Assembly (NCBI GenBank): GCA_964431735.1
Contig: CAYSLJ010000004.1
Location: 20,473 to 84,472, forward strand
Reading direction: 5' to 3'
DNA length: 64,000 nt
From: CALARM01 sp964431735
GTDB lineage: Bacteria; Vulcanimicrobiota; SpSt-956; JAKJGF01
The notes under the pieces were generated by a model that was not told the origin of the DNA, searched no databases, and was given only the letters and a program-made list of their open reading frames with translations. Within the stretch, counting starts at the first letter, position 1; each line of letters begins with the position of its first letter. A program made the position numbers and the translations under genes. Of this stretch, positions 43,216-53,224 are shown piece after piece.

Positions 43216-45912
43216 GTGGTACAACCCAAGTTGAAAACCATAGAGAAACCAAGAAAAAAGACTAAAACTAAAACTGATAAAAAGAAAAAGGTTCAGGTGA
43301 AAACGTGGCACCTGCCTTCTGAGATAATAACGCTCTGTACCGGTTCTTTTTCTATTTTTATTCTTTTTATTCTCCTTTTTTCAGGCAGGTCTGACCTGGT
43401 AGGTGCTCTGGGCATGACCCTGGGTAACGGTTTGAAAAATTTACTGGGACTCGCCAGTTTTTTCCTTGTTCCTCTGTTAACAGGACTTTCAATATTAATC
43501 TGGAAGAAAGCTCTTTCATTTAAGTATATTGGAAGTGGCCTCGTATTTTTCCTTACCATTACTATTCTTATGGAATTATGTTCCGATACAGGCGGCAATT
43601 TAGGCCATGTTTCTCTGGCCTTTATTTCTACCTATCTCGGTATATACGGCGCAGGTCTTTTCCTGGCTACCATCGCCGTTATATCTTTTATAATTATGAC
43701 AGGTATGAAATTTGCCAATGTAGTTTCAATTTTCAGAATGATTTATATATCATGTATTCTTATATCCAGAAAAATTATTTCTCTCTTTGACTGGATTTTT
43801 TATATGGAAGATGATGAATATGAGGAAGAGGAAATTGAAGAAGAACCTCAGATGGAATTGAAAAAGAAAGAGAAGAACAATTTTCCTACGAGTTTCCAGG
43901 AAGCCCTTATTGATGAAAAGCCAGCTGTAGAACTGAAAAAGAAGAAAAATGTTCCTTCTCAGGAAGTCTCTGTTAAGGAAGAACCTCCTATGGAACTGAA
44001 AAAGAAGAATTTTCCTGCAGGTTTTCAGGAAGTTCTTATGGACGAAGATTCTGTTCGGGAAGATAAGGAAGAACCGGTTGTAGAAGAAGAACAGGATAAT
44101 ACAGTTGAATTACCTGAAAACGTATTTATAGATGAAGTGCAGTTCCCGGAAAAGCCTTCTCTGGAGGTAATAGAAGAGACTTTTACCAGGGACTCTGCAG
44201 AGATACATAAGAACATGATATTGAACAGAGAATACGATACGGTTGCTTCCGATGCAACAGAAAGGAAAGAAGAATTTTCCGATGATTCTTCTCCTGAAAC
44301 TTATGACGAATCTTCTTCCGTACCTGACGTAATTAAAGAAGAAGAAAATCGTGATGATGAATATATTCCCCGCTTTATATCTGACGAAGAAAAAGAACTT
44401 GAACTTCCCGCTCTCTCTATTTTGTTAGATAAAGAACCACCTCCATCCAATGATATACCGGAGGAGAAATCAGGTATAGCAGATCTTCTGGAAGAAACCC
44501 TTTCCAGTTTTGGCGTTAAAGCCAGAGTCATTCACCAGGAAATTGGACCATCTATTACCCGTTACGAACTTCAGCCGGCAAAAGGCGTAAGGGTAAATAA
44601 AATTACAAGTCTTTCTGATGATATTGCCCTCGCTCTTGCCGCACTGTCTGTAAGGCTTGAAGCTCCCATACCGGGTAAATCCGCTATAGGTATAGAAATA
44701 CCAAATAAAAACCCCAAAGGGGTATATCTGGGAGAAATACTTTCAAGTGTAGCTTTTCAGAAGAATCCTTCCAAACTTACAATAGGACTCGGTAAAGATA
44801 TAACGGGAAACGCTATTGTAGGAGATCTTGGGAAAATGCCCCATCTTCTTATAGCGGGAGCTACGGGAGCAGGTAAAAGTGTATGTCTTAATTCGATAGT
44901 TGCAAGTATTCTTTTTAAAGCAAGGCCGAATGAAGTGCATTTTGCCATGATAGATCCGAAAAGGGTTGAACTGTCTGTTTATAAGACAATTCCTCATCTG
45001 GTATCTATAAACAGGGAACATCGCGTTGTGGTAAACCCTGCAGAAGCATCGGAACTGCTTGACAGTGTAGTAAAAGAAATGGAAGACCGGTACAGACTAC
45101 TTGCGGAAAACAGGGTGAGAAATATAGCTGAATTTAATGCTCTTAATCCTGCCAGACTGAAATTTCCTGCAGATATGGAAGAAGAAAATGTCAATCTTGT
45201 AGGTATAGGAAATAAATTCCCCATGCCCTATATAGTTGTCATCATAGACGAACTTGCAGATTTAATGATGGTTGCGCCTGGAGAGGTAGAAAAGAGTATA
45301 TGCCGTCTCGCCCAGCTCGCAAGAGCCGTAGGTATCCATCTTGTTGTGGCAACACAGAGACCTTCTGTCAATGTTATTACCGGTATTATAAAGGCAAATA
45401 TTCCTTCCAGAATTTCCTTTGCTGTTTCATCACAGATTGACTCCAGAACCATTCTGGATATGGCGGGAGCAGAGAAACTTATAGGAAAAGGCGATATGCT
45501 TTATCTGCCTGCAGGTGCTCTGAAACCTCAAAGGGTTCAGGGTGCCTATATAAGTCTTGAAGCGATAGAAGAACTTGTTGCTTTCTGGGAAACTCAGAGC
45601 CCTCCCGAGAATCTCACTGATTTTAAAGTAGATCTGGAAAAAAAGAAGGATAATACCCAGGAATTTGAGGCTGAAGACGAACTTCTTGAAGAGGCTATTG
45701 ATATAGTGCTTGCTTCCCGTTCCGCCTCTGTTTCACAGCTTCAGAGAGCTCTCAGAGTCGGTCATGCCAGAGCGGGTAGGCTCATAGATATTATGGAAAA
45801 AATCGGTGTAGTCGGGCCATGGGAAGGGAGTAAAACCAGAAAAATCCTGGTGCCAGATAATCCTTTGAAAAGACGCAGAGAATTTGCTATGGAAGATACT
45901 GTAGGTGAATGA
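43216..45912 (+). CDS. ftsK: DNA translocase FtsK/SpoIIIE
   Basis: FtsK pumps chromosomal DNA through the division septum. The 898 residues have about four N-terminal membrane helices (residues 35-190), and a long acidic linker with imprecise repeats (LKKKNFPAGFQEVLMDE and related). The motor domain has GATGAGKSVCLN (Walker A), IVVIIDELADLMM (Walker B) and QRPSVNVITGIIKANIP. A C-terminal gamma winged helix (SVSQLQRALRVGHARAGRLI) recognises DNA polarity motifs. GTG 43216 follows ataggagg. It is the last gene of the dap cluster, as in Firmicutes. Confidence 0.95.
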   Translation: MVQPKLKTIEKPRKKTKTKTDKKKKVQVKTWHLPSEIITLCTGSFSIFILFILLFSGRSDLVGALGMTLGNGLKNLLGLASFFLVPLLTGLSILIWKKALSFKYIGSGLVFFLTITILMELCSDTGGNLGHVSLAFISTYLGIYGAGLFLATIAVISFIIMTGMKFANVVSIFRMIYISCILISRKIISLFDWIFYMEDDEYEEEEIEEEPQMELKKKEKNNFPTSFQEALIDEKPAVELKKKKNVPSQEVSVKEEPPMELKKKNFPAGFQEVLMDEDSVREDKEEPVVEEEQDNTVELPENVFIDEVQFPEKPSLEVIEETFTRDSAEIHKNMILNREYDTVASDATERKEEFSDDSSPETYDESSSVPDVIKEEENRDDEYIPRFISDEEKELELPALSILLDKEPPPSNDIPEEKSGIADLLEETLSSFGVKARVIHQEIGPSITRYELQPAKGVRVNKITSLSDDIALALAALSVRLEAPIPGKSAIGIEIPNKNPKGVYLGEILSSVAFQKNPSKLTIGLGKDITGNAIVGDLGKMPHLLIAGATGAGKSVCLNSIVASILFKARPNEVHFAMIDPKRVELSVYKTIPHLVSINREHRVVVNPAEASELLDSVVKEMEDRYRLLAENRVRNIAEFNALNPARLKFPADMEEENVNLVGIGNKFPMPYIVVIIDELADLMMVAPGEVEKSICRLAQLARAVGIHLVVATQRPSVNVITGIIKANIPSRISFAVSSQIDSRTILDMAGAEKLIGKGDMLYLPAGALKPQRVQGAYISLEAIEELVAFWETQSPPENLTDFKVDLEKKKDNTQEFEAEDELLEEAIDIVLASRSASVSQLQRALRVGHARAGRLIDIMEKIGVVGPWEGSKTRKILVPDNPLKRRREFAMEDTVGE

Positions 45913-46033
45913 GTGTTAACAAAAATTTAACATAGAATTTTGCACAGACTGCAGTTTTTATGTTATATTTATATGAGATATGTTTTATTTATGCTCATCA
46001 TAATAATTCTATTACTTAAGAGGAGTCTTATTA

Positions 46034-49000
46034 ATGAACTCGATTTCAAAGACATCTTTATCTCAATCTGTTGCTGTCAGAGAACGGAAAAAAACTCATA
46101 AGAACAATCTTCCGGTAGATAATGTTACTCTCGGAGAAAATCGTTCTTCCCGGATCTCTAATGAAGAGGATTTTATCAGGAAGTTACAGGGAAAGAAATC
46201 ATCAAAATCATCAATATTAAACGATGCTGCAAGATGTTTCCTTGAAGCTCTTTCTTCAGGAGGGGGACTTTTTTCTCTTACCACTGAAGGCCTTATCATT
46301 ATGGGAGCTATTTTGAGAGCTGCCCAGGGAAATCTTGCTTCCATCCCTGTAATAATATGTGAGAAATTGTCAGGTAAAGTAAAAGAAAATAAAGGCTTTA
46401 AAGCATATAAAATTACCTCTATGGATGAACCTTACGGAACAATTACAGATAAGAAATTATCTGACATTTCTGCTTCCAAATGGCGGGGAGAACCTCTATG
46501 GTGCGGAGCGGGACTCTTTGAAGATAATCATTTAATGGCAGTACAGGTAAAGAAAACCGATGGAAGTGATAACCTTAAACTGACAGGTAAGATTGACAGA
46601 GATAGAGATGAATTTATAAGGAAATTCTTTGAAACATCGGGAGCTATATATGAAGAAGGTACCTTCGTTACGGAAAAAGTAAATATTTCAAAAGAAGGAA
46701 ACCTGTCAGAAAATGGCACAACGGAACAGACAGGCAACAGGTTTATCCTGAAACTCCCGTCAGGTATAACAATCAGTTACAGGCCATATGAGAAAGATTA
46801 TTCCTATATTCATGATGAAAAAATTAATTCCCTTGCCGTTCAGGGAGATATTGAAATATTATCCGGTCAGGGTTGCAATATAAAAAATCTTCTTTCTGAA
46901 GTGGGCAAAGCTCTGGGAGTAGAAATAAAAGAACCTCTGAAAGGTGAGATGGAATTTCTTTATCTGAAGAAGAATATTACATCAATGAAACTGGACGGGC
47001 CGGATTACAGAGCAATGCTTGAAAAATGGAATAAAGAAGCTGTCCCTGTTGAAACTCAGGTAGTAGCTCTGCTGGCATATCTCAAGAAAGAAACTTCTGC
47101 TGACGTATGGAATCTTCCTTCCTATAACTGGGAGCCGGTGCAGGATAAAATTTCCGGTATCCCCGGTGGTAAACCTTACTGGGCAGGAATTAATTCAGAT
47201 AAATATCTGAATGGAAGTCTGAAGGATTTCAAGCTTGTACACAATAACTACAGTGATAATGAAGTTCAGGCCATTCTGGATATATTCCGCAATACAAAGA
47301 GCCTTATTTCTACAAAAGAAAGACAGATGTCTCTCGGTATATCGAGCAGAGGAATTACTTCTGACAGGGATATGGATGTAGGTGCGGGAAATTACACCTT
47401 TTTCCATCTTTCAAAATCTTCCAGCAGAGGTTCTCTGGTTCTATCTAACAGACCTATGGAAAGGACAGATACTGTTATTCATAAAGTCGGTAAATTCGGC
47501 AAAGTAGGGAAGAAGGATTTTGAAGATCGCATTGCCCTTGATAAAGCACATCTTACACCTGTATATGAAGTAATGGTAAAAGACGGCGTATCTCTTGAGA
47601 ATTACCTGGAAAAGATAAATGTATCATCTGAAGAAAATAAAGCCCTTCTTATAGAAGGTTTGAAATCTTACGGCATAAATTCTCTAAACGGAAAACCTCT
47701 GGAAGAAATCATAGATGTATCTTGTTCTGTTCTTAAACATATTCATAATAAATCGTTACACAGGAAAAAGAATAAAGTGACAGCAGAAACTAAAGACCTT
47801 TCCACTGAAGTAATTCAGAGGGATATGAGAGAAACATCAGATATCCCCCTGCAGAACATAGATGAAACATTTATGTCAGCAATAAGTGCTGCCGGCTCTG
47901 AAGGTTATTCTTATTTTACTTCGAGCAATCATATAGAAGACGGTACTATTCTTCTGGAACAGAAAAAAGATACTTTTGTCATGAAGATGAAACTAGGTGA
48001 GTCCGGTAACAATAATGTCCTTGCTTTCTTTAAAGAAGCAGGTATTTCAGGTGAAAATACGAAAGAAGGATTACACTATACATTTACAGACAGTGACGGA
48101 CTGGAATATTCATATTATCCCGTAACGGAAAATTATCACTGGAATCGTCCTTCAGAGTTTACAATTATTACACGTAAATTACCGGAAAAGAGTAAAAAAC
48201 TCCCTGAATGCGTGCCTCCTTATGCACTTCAGGGGCTTATGACAGTTACTGTTAAAGGAAATAACGTTAATTCTGCAGACCTTTCAGATATTATAGAAAA
48301 AGCAGGACACACACTTCATATAGATACAACTTCAGCTAAAGAGTCAGATGTGGAACTTACTTTTTTAAGAAAAATGGCTCTTCTATACAGGGCTGTAGAT
48401 AGAGATACATTGCTGTCGTGTCAGGATATGCCCCGGGAAGAAGAGAGGCAGTATCTTATAGATGTTATCTCTACCCGTACGGGAGTAAATGATATTACTC
48501 AACTTTCTTCCTATGACCCTGTACCCGAAATGGGGACTCTTTATAAAAAAGATAGTGGTCCCGTAAAAGGAGGATGGGCTTATTTTGAAGCTCCCCTTCT
48601 GGAATTTGAACCTGAATTAAATAATTATTATCCTTTTACCTATTTACATGGCAATCTTAAAGAAATACTTTCTTCCATTCTGGATAAAGAAGGTCTGCTC
48701 TGTTCCAGAATGGAAAGAGAAAGACTGGGTGTCAATAAACATGGAGTCGGCGGACTTGACATGTTTTCAGGAGGAGCAGATTATGTTTTTTGCCACCTGG
48801 AACAGGATATTCATGCCGGCGATCTGGTTTTTAAATCGGAATTGCTTAACCGTCTGGATCAGATAGGCCACAGAAGTGATCAATGGGGACAGGTTACACC
48901 GGAATCAGACCATACAAGAATCATTCCCGGTGATTATCATAAAAATTATATGTATGAAGTTATGTTTAAAAACAGTGTCAACCTTTTTGATTATCTGGAA

Positions 49001-49234
49001 AGAATAAATGTGCGTTCTGAGAAAGAAAAGGAAGATATTATTAACCTCTTTAAAGAAAAAGGTATTACCTCTTTCGGCGATAAAACCCCTGACGAACTTG
49101 TTCAGGTCAAGCCGAAAAAACAGCATTTAAAAGAAGAGATTGTTCATAAATTGAGCTTTTTTAATACCCTCTTTGATATTAAACCTGTCAACAGGGTAGT
49201 AAATAAAATTGCTTCTGCTATTGATATAAAATAA
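46034..49234 (+). CDS. Large protein of two homologous halves; possible ADP-ribosyltransferase-like modules
   Basis: I do not recognise the 1066-residue protein. It consists of a variable N terminus (1-165) and two related modules at about 170-580 and 640-1045. Each module has a beta-rich part followed by a block with shared residues. The pattern is LH-x-N...IL...L-S...ER-x-x-LG...D...GA-x-Y-x-F-x-HL, then a YEVM motif and an LE(R/K)IN(V) stretch. H, Y and E in this order recall the fold of PARP-like ADP-ribosyltransferases, but this is a guess. No signal peptide or membrane segment is visible apart from a hydrophobic patch near residue 85. ATG 46034 follows agagga. It could be an effector or toxin-like enzyme. 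Confidence 0.75.
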   Translation: MNSISKTSLSQSVAVRERKKTHKNNLPVDNVTLGENRSSRISNEEDFIRKLQGKKSSKSSILNDAARCFLEALSSGGGLFSLTTEGLIIMGAILRAAQGNLASIPVIICEKLSGKVKENKGFKAYKITSMDEPYGTITDKKLSDISASKWRGEPLWCGAGLFEDNHLMAVQVKKTDGSDNLKLTGKIDRDRDEFIRKFFETSGAIYEEGTFVTEKVNISKEGNLSENGTTEQTGNRFILKLPSGITISYRPYEKDYSYIHDEKINSLAVQGDIEILSGQGCNIKNLLSEVGKALGVEIKEPLKGEMEFLYLKKNITSMKLDGPDYRAMLEKWNKEAVPVETQVVALLAYLKKETSADVWNLPSYNWEPVQDKISGIPGGKPYWAGINSDKYLNGSLKDFKLVHNNYSDNEVQAILDIFRNTKSLISTKERQMSLGISSRGITSDRDMDVGAGNYTFFHLSKSSSRGSLVLSNRPMERTDTVIHKVGKFGKVGKKDFEDRIALDKAHLTPVYEVMVKDGVSLENYLEKINVSSEENKALLIEGLKSYGINSLNGKPLEEIIDVSCSVLKHIHNKSLHRKKNKVTAETKDLSTEVIQRDMRETSDIPLQNIDETFMSAISAAGSEGYSYFTSSNHIEDGTILLEQKKDTFVMKMKLGESGNNNVLAFFKEAGISGENTKEGLHYTFTDSDGLEYSYYPVTENYHWNRPSEFTIITRKLPEKSKKLPECVPPYALQGLMTVTVKGNNVNSADLSDIIEKAGHTLHIDTTSAKESDVELTFLRKMALLYRAVDRDTLLSCQDMPREEERQYLIDVISTRTGVNDITQLSSYDPVPEMGTLYKKDSGPVKGGWAYFEAPLLEFEPELNNYYPFTYLHGNLKEILSSILDKEGLLCSRMERERLGVNKHGVGGLDMFSGGADYVFCHLEQDIHAGDLVFKSELLNRLDQIGHRSDQWGQVTPESDHTRIIPGDYHKNYMYEVMFKNSVNLFDYLERINVRSEKEKEDIINLFKEKGITSFGDKTPDELVQVKPKKQHLKEEIVHKLSFFNTLFDIKPVNRVVNKIASAIDIK

Positions 49235-49513
49235 GGCTTTTCACCGGGAAACCCCTGTTTGATATCAGTTTATTGTTCCAACAATTTGCCGGAGTTATTT
49301 TTCTTAAAGTCCTGAGAGCCTATCCGAAAAGTCGCTCCATACCTTTCCACTTTTATCTGGAGCGGTAATAAGTGTCATGCGTCATGAGAAATTCTATGTA
49401 TTATTTATGTTCACTACAGTAATTATTTTTAATAATTGTTGTAGGAGAATCAATCTGTGTGGAGAATTAAATTGCTATAGTGGAGTGCTCACTTCAGTAG
49501 AGGGTGATGAAAT
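49235..49513. other. Intergenic region
   Basis: No gene found. A hairpin cgctcca/tggagcg lies at 49333-49365 and a gtcatgcgtcatgag heptamer remnant at 49374-49388. I saw no purine riboswitch despite the nucleoside-type transporter downstream. Confidence 0.4.
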
Positions 49514-50563
49514 TTGTTTAAATCGGTATCTGTTTTTTTTCTTCTCATATTTATTTTATTATGTTCAGGTTGTATGGAAGAAAAAGATAATTCCAGTAAA
49601 ACTGTTAAGATAGGACTTGTAACTGATGCGGCAGGACTGGGAGATCAATCGTTTAATGATTCTGCCAATGAAGGCCTTCTTAAAGCTTCCAGAGAATTAC
49701 CTGTAGAAACACAGGTGGTGGAATCCGGTTCCATGACAGATTACGGCCCCAATCTGAATGCTTTTGCAGATCTCGGTTATAATCTTATATTTTCCATAGG
49801 TTTTCTCACCAAAGATGCCCTTACTGAATCGGCAGAACTCTATCCTACCACTCATTTTGGTATTATCGATGAAGTAGTAGACAGGCCGAATGTTATATCC
49901 TGTACCTTTAAAGAAGAAGAAGGTTCTTTTCTTGCAGGGCTTATGGCAGGTTTTATGACAAAAACAGGTTCTGTAGGTTTTCTCGGCGGTATTGACGTGC
50001 CTTTAATAAAAAAGTTTCAAACAGGTTATGAAGCAGGTGTAAAACTTGCAAACCCTGATGTAAAAGTAATTGTGAAATATACAGGTGATTTTGAAGACGT
50101 ATCAAAGGGAAAAGATTTATCTTCAATTTTATACAGCCAGGGAGTGGATATTATTTATCATGCTTCCGGCAAATGCGGTCTTGGTGCCATAGAGGCAGCA
50201 AAAAATCAGAAAAAAGAATGTTATGTAATAGGTGTGGACGGAGATCAGGATTCTATAGGTATTGTAAAAGATAATGAAGGTAATATAGTGAGAACAGTTG
50301 TTCTTACAAGCATGATGAAACATGTTGACGTGGCTATTTTCGATGTGTCCAAACTGGAAGCTAACGGAGAGTTTATTTCAGGACATCGTGTATACGGACT
50401 GAAAGAAGGAGGAGTAAGTCTTACTGAAATGAAATATACCCGTAATAAGATCCCTGAACGTATTCTTGCAAAGATAGAGGAATACAGGGAAAAAGTGATA
50501 AATGGAGAAATAGTGGTGCCTGCTACTCAGGAAGAATTAAAGAAATTTGAGGTGAAACATTAG
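49514..50563 (+). CDS. BMP-family ABC transporter substrate-binding lipoprotein
   Basis: It is a lipoprotein: hydrophobic N terminus with lipobox LLCSGC (C20). The rest is a BMP/PnrA-type periplasmic-binding domain (DAAGLGDQSFNDSANEGL, FLGGIDVPLIKKFQTGYEAG, IIYHASGKCGLGAIEAA), a family that binds purine nucleosides, as in Treponema PnrA and B. subtilis NupN. TTG 49514 follows agggtgatg. It is the first gene of an importer with the ATPase and two permeases downstream, so it probably delivers nucleosides. The stop TAG adjoins a heptamer array (gtgagta words). Confidence 0.9.
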   Translation: MFKSVSVFFLLIFILLCSGCMEEKDNSSKTVKIGLVTDAAGLGDQSFNDSANEGLLKASRELPVETQVVESGSMTDYGPNLNAFADLGYNLIFSIGFLTKDALTESAELYPTTHFGIIDEVVDRPNVISCTFKEEEGSFLAGLMAGFMTKTGSVGFLGGIDVPLIKKFQTGYEAGVKLANPDVKVIVKYTGDFEDVSKGKDLSSILYSQGVDIIYHASGKCGLGAIEAAKNQKKECYVIGVDGDQDSIGIVKDNEGNIVRTVVLTSMMKHVDVAIFDVSKLEANGEFISGHRVYGLKEGGVSLTEMKYTRNKIPERILAKIEEYREKVINGEIVVPATQEELKKFEVKH

Positions 50564-50603
50564 TGAGTAGTGAGTAGTGAGTAGTGAGTAGTGTTTTAAG
50601 ATT
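50561..50603. repeat. Direct heptamer array (gtgagta x5) after the BMP gene
   Basis: Five consecutive gtgagta words begin at the stop codon of the binding-protein gene. There is no inverted partner within 50 bp. Confidence 0.75.
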
Positions 50604-50643
50604 ACCAATCGCTCTTTACCCGTTACCCGTTACCGGAAAAAAT

Positions 50644-52149
50644 ATGAAAGTTGTTGAAATGAAGGGAATTACTAAAGAATTCCCGGGTATAAAAGCAAAT
50701 GAAGATGTAAGTTTTCATCTGAATAAAGGTGAAATACTTGCTCTTGCCGGTGAAAACGGTGCAGGAAAAAGCACCCTTATGAATATTCTCTACGGACTTT
50801 ACCAGCCGGAAAAAGGGCAAATATTTATAAATGAGAAGCCTGTAATCATAAAAGACCCCAATACTGCTATAAGCCTGGGTATAGGTATGGTTCATCAGCA
50901 TTTTATGCTTGTTCCTCCCCTTACTGTTACGGAAAATATAATTCTCGGTTCTGAACCTGTTAAAGGCGGTATATTTCTGAATATAGAAGAAGCTGCAAAA
51001 AAAGTTAAAGATATATCGGATCAGTACGGATTGAAAATAGATCCTTTTGCCAGAATAGAAAATATTTCCGTAGGTATGCAGCAGAGGGTGGAAATTTTAA
51101 AGACTCTTTACAGAGGAGCAGAAATTTTGATTCTGGACGAACCTACAGCAGTTCTTACACCTCAGGAAATAAAAGAATTTTTTTCCATTATCAGATTACT
51201 TATAGAAAAAGGCAAATCCATAATTATAATAACCCATAAACTTGATGAAGTAAAACAGATTTCCGACAGAATTGTTGTACTCCGCCACGGAAAGATTACG
51301 GGTGAAGCTGTTACATCGGAAGTATCTACGGAGAAAATTGCCAGTATGATGGTTGGCCGTGACGTAGTATTTCGCGTAAAAAAAGAAGCGATTGAAACGG
51401 GAGGAGTAGTTCTGGATATTCAGGAAGTAAGTGCCGTAGATGACAGAGGACTTCCTGCACTGAACTCCATAAGTTTTAATGTGAGAGCAGGAGAAATTGT
51501 AGGTCTTGCAGGTGTTGACGGCAACGGACAGACAGAACTGGTAGAAGTTATAGCAGGCCTCAGAAAAGGTTCGGGACATGTGTTTCTTAAAGGGAAAGAC
51601 ATAATCAATATGGCACCCCGTAAAATAATAGAGTCAGGTCTGGGACATATTCCTGAAGACAGACATAAAAGAGGTCTGGTGTTAAATTTCTCGGTAGCTG
51701 AAAATTTTGTTCTTATGGATTATTACAAATCTCCCTTTGCCAGATGGATAAATTTAAGTTATAAAGCCATATATGATTTTGCTGCAAAACTCATAGAAAA
51801 ATTCGATGTAAGAACGCCGGGAAAAGAAGTTCTTGCCCGTTCTCTTTCAGGAGGGAACCAGCAAAAAATCATTATTGCCAGAGAAATAACAAGGAATCCC
51901 GATCTTTTAATAGCTTCACAGCCTACGAGAGGACTTGATGTGGGAGCCATTGAATTTGTCCAGGAAAATCTTCTTGAACAGCGTCGCAACGGTAAGGGCA
52001 TACTGCTCGTGTCTCTTGAGCTTGAGGAAATTATGAATCTGAGTGATAGAATCCTTGTTATATATGAAGGAAAGATTGTCGGAGAATTATCAGGGGCAGA
52101 TGCCACACAGGATAAAATAGGAGTTATGATGACAGGAGCGAAAGCTTGA
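50644..52149 (+). CDS. Nucleoside ABC transporter ATP-binding protein (two ATPase domains)
   Basis: The 501 residues consist of two fused ABC ATPase domains, like RbsA and NupO. The first has Walker A GENGAGKST, signature ISVGMQQR and Walker B ILDEPT. The second has a variant Walker A GVDGNGQTE, as usual for the family, signature LSGGNQQK and Walker B ASQPTRGLD. ATG 50644 is chosen since the family starts here (MKVVEMKGITKEFPG); the frame is open 20 codons upstream only through heptamer repeat. The ribosome site (cggaaa) is weak. The stop TGA lies in a tgatgcgtgatgcg heptamer repeat. Confidence 0.93.
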   Translation: MKVVEMKGITKEFPGIKANEDVSFHLNKGEILALAGENGAGKSTLMNILYGLYQPEKGQIFINEKPVIIKDPNTAISLGIGMVHQHFMLVPPLTVTENIILGSEPVKGGIFLNIEEAAKKVKDISDQYGLKIDPFARIENISVGMQQRVEILKTLYRGAEILILDEPTAVLTPQEIKEFFSIIRLLIEKGKSIIIITHKLDEVKQISDRIVVLRHGKITGEAVTSEVSTEKIASMMVGRDVVFRVKKEAIETGGVVLDIQEVSAVDDRGLPALNSISFNVRAGEIVGLAGVDGNGQTELVEVIAGLRKGSGHVFLKGKDIINMAPRKIIESGLGHIPEDRHKRGLVLNFSVAENFVLMDYYKSPFARWINLSYKAIYDFAAKLIEKFDVRTPGKEVLARSLSGGNQQKIIIAREITRNPDLLIASQPTRGLDVGAIEFVQENLLEQRRNGKGILLVSLELEEIMNLSDRILVIYEGKIVGELSGADATQDKIGVMMTGAKA

Positions 52150-52192
52150 TGCGTGATGCGTGTCAGATAGTCCATGTCACTATAGAAAAGAT

Positions 52193-53224
52193 ATGAAGAA
52201 ACAAAAAGGTAACATAATAGATATAATAGTACCGATAATTGCAGTCATAATGGCTCTTGTGGTAGGATCTATCTTTATTGCCATTTCGGGAAAAGGTATA
52301 ATGCACTCCTATATGGCTCTTTTATACGGTGCTTTTGGCAGTAAATCGAGTATTGCAGAAACACTTGTTAAAACAGTGCCTCTTATTTTCTGCGGACTTT
52401 CTGTGGCTTTTGCTTTCAGATGCGGTGTTTTTAATATAGGCGGCGAAGGACAGCTTCTTGTAGGAGCCGTTGCTGCAGCCTATGTGGGATATGCTTTTAC
52501 TCTTCCTTCTTTCATACATCTTCCTCTGTGTTTTCTTGCAGCCATAATAGCAGGAGGATTATGGGGAGGACTGGCAGGATATTTAAAAGCAAGATTTGGA
52601 GCCCATGAAGTTATAACTACTATCATGTTAAATTTTGTGGCATTAAAATTTACGGAATTCCTTGTAAACGGCCCTATGAGGGACCCTGAAGGAGTATCTC
52701 CCAAAACTCCCCATGTGCAGGTAACGGCAGAACTTCTTCGTCTGATTGTGAGATTGAATGTTTCCATATTTATTGCTCTTATTGTGGCAGTAGTTATTTA
52801 TTATCTATTGAACCGCACGACTACAGGATATGAAGTGAGAGCTGTTGGATACAACCCCCTTGCTGCTGAATACGGCGGAATAAATGTAGCAAAAAATGTT
52901 GTTCTTGCAATGTTTATAAGCGGTTCTCTCGCAGGTCTGGCAGGATGCTGTGAAGTGCTCGGAGTATTCAGGTATTTTACTCCAGACATATCTGCTGATT
53001 ACGGATTTCAGGGTATTGCCGTAGCATTACTTGCGCAGAATAATCCCATTGCAGTCATACTTTCTGCACTGCTGTTCGGCTCTTTAAGCAGTGGCGCTAC
53101 AAAGATGATGGTCCTTGCCAGAACGCCGAAACAGATAGCAAGTATTATTCAGGGGCTGGTTATTATGTTTGTAGCGGCAGATCAACTGGTGAGATATTTT
53201 TTACCTAAAATGAAAAAGAAGTGA
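52193..53224 (+). CDS. Nucleoside ABC transporter permease (first)
   Basis: This is a BPD_transp_2-type inner-membrane permease of 343 residues with about ten hydrophobic segments, similar to NupP. It has the conserved FNIGGEGQLLVGA segment and the loop GAHEVITTIMLN. ATG 52193 gives the expected MKKQKGN start; upstream GTG 52160 lies in a heptamer repeat. The stop tga is the first GTGA of a composite repeat at 53221. Confidence 0.92.
   Translation: MKKQKGNIIDIIVPIIAVIMALVVGSIFIAISGKGIMHSYMALLYGAFGSKSSIAETLVKTVPLIFCGLSVAFAFRCGVFNIGGEGQLLVGAVAAAYVGYAFTLPSFIHLPLCFLAAIIAGGLWGGLAGYLKARFGAHEVITTIMLNFVALKFTEFLVNGPMRDPEGVSPKTPHVQVTAELLRLIVRLNVSIFIALIVAVVIYYLLNRTTTGYEVRAVGYNPLAAEYGGINVAKNVVLAMFISGSLAGLAGCCEVLGVFRYFTPDISADYGFQGIAVALLAQNNPIAVILSALLFGSLSSGATKMMVLARTPKQIASIIQGLVIMFVAADQLVRYFLPKMKKK

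Noticed and set aside
49235..49513. Purine riboswitch upstream of the nucleoside importer
   Set aside because: I could not find the conserved three-way junction or loop sequences; only a simple hairpin is visible.
49377..49613. 78-residue plus-strand frame upstream of the BMP gene
   Set aside because: It overlaps the lipoprotein start in another frame and has a low-complexity Cys/Phe-rich composition.
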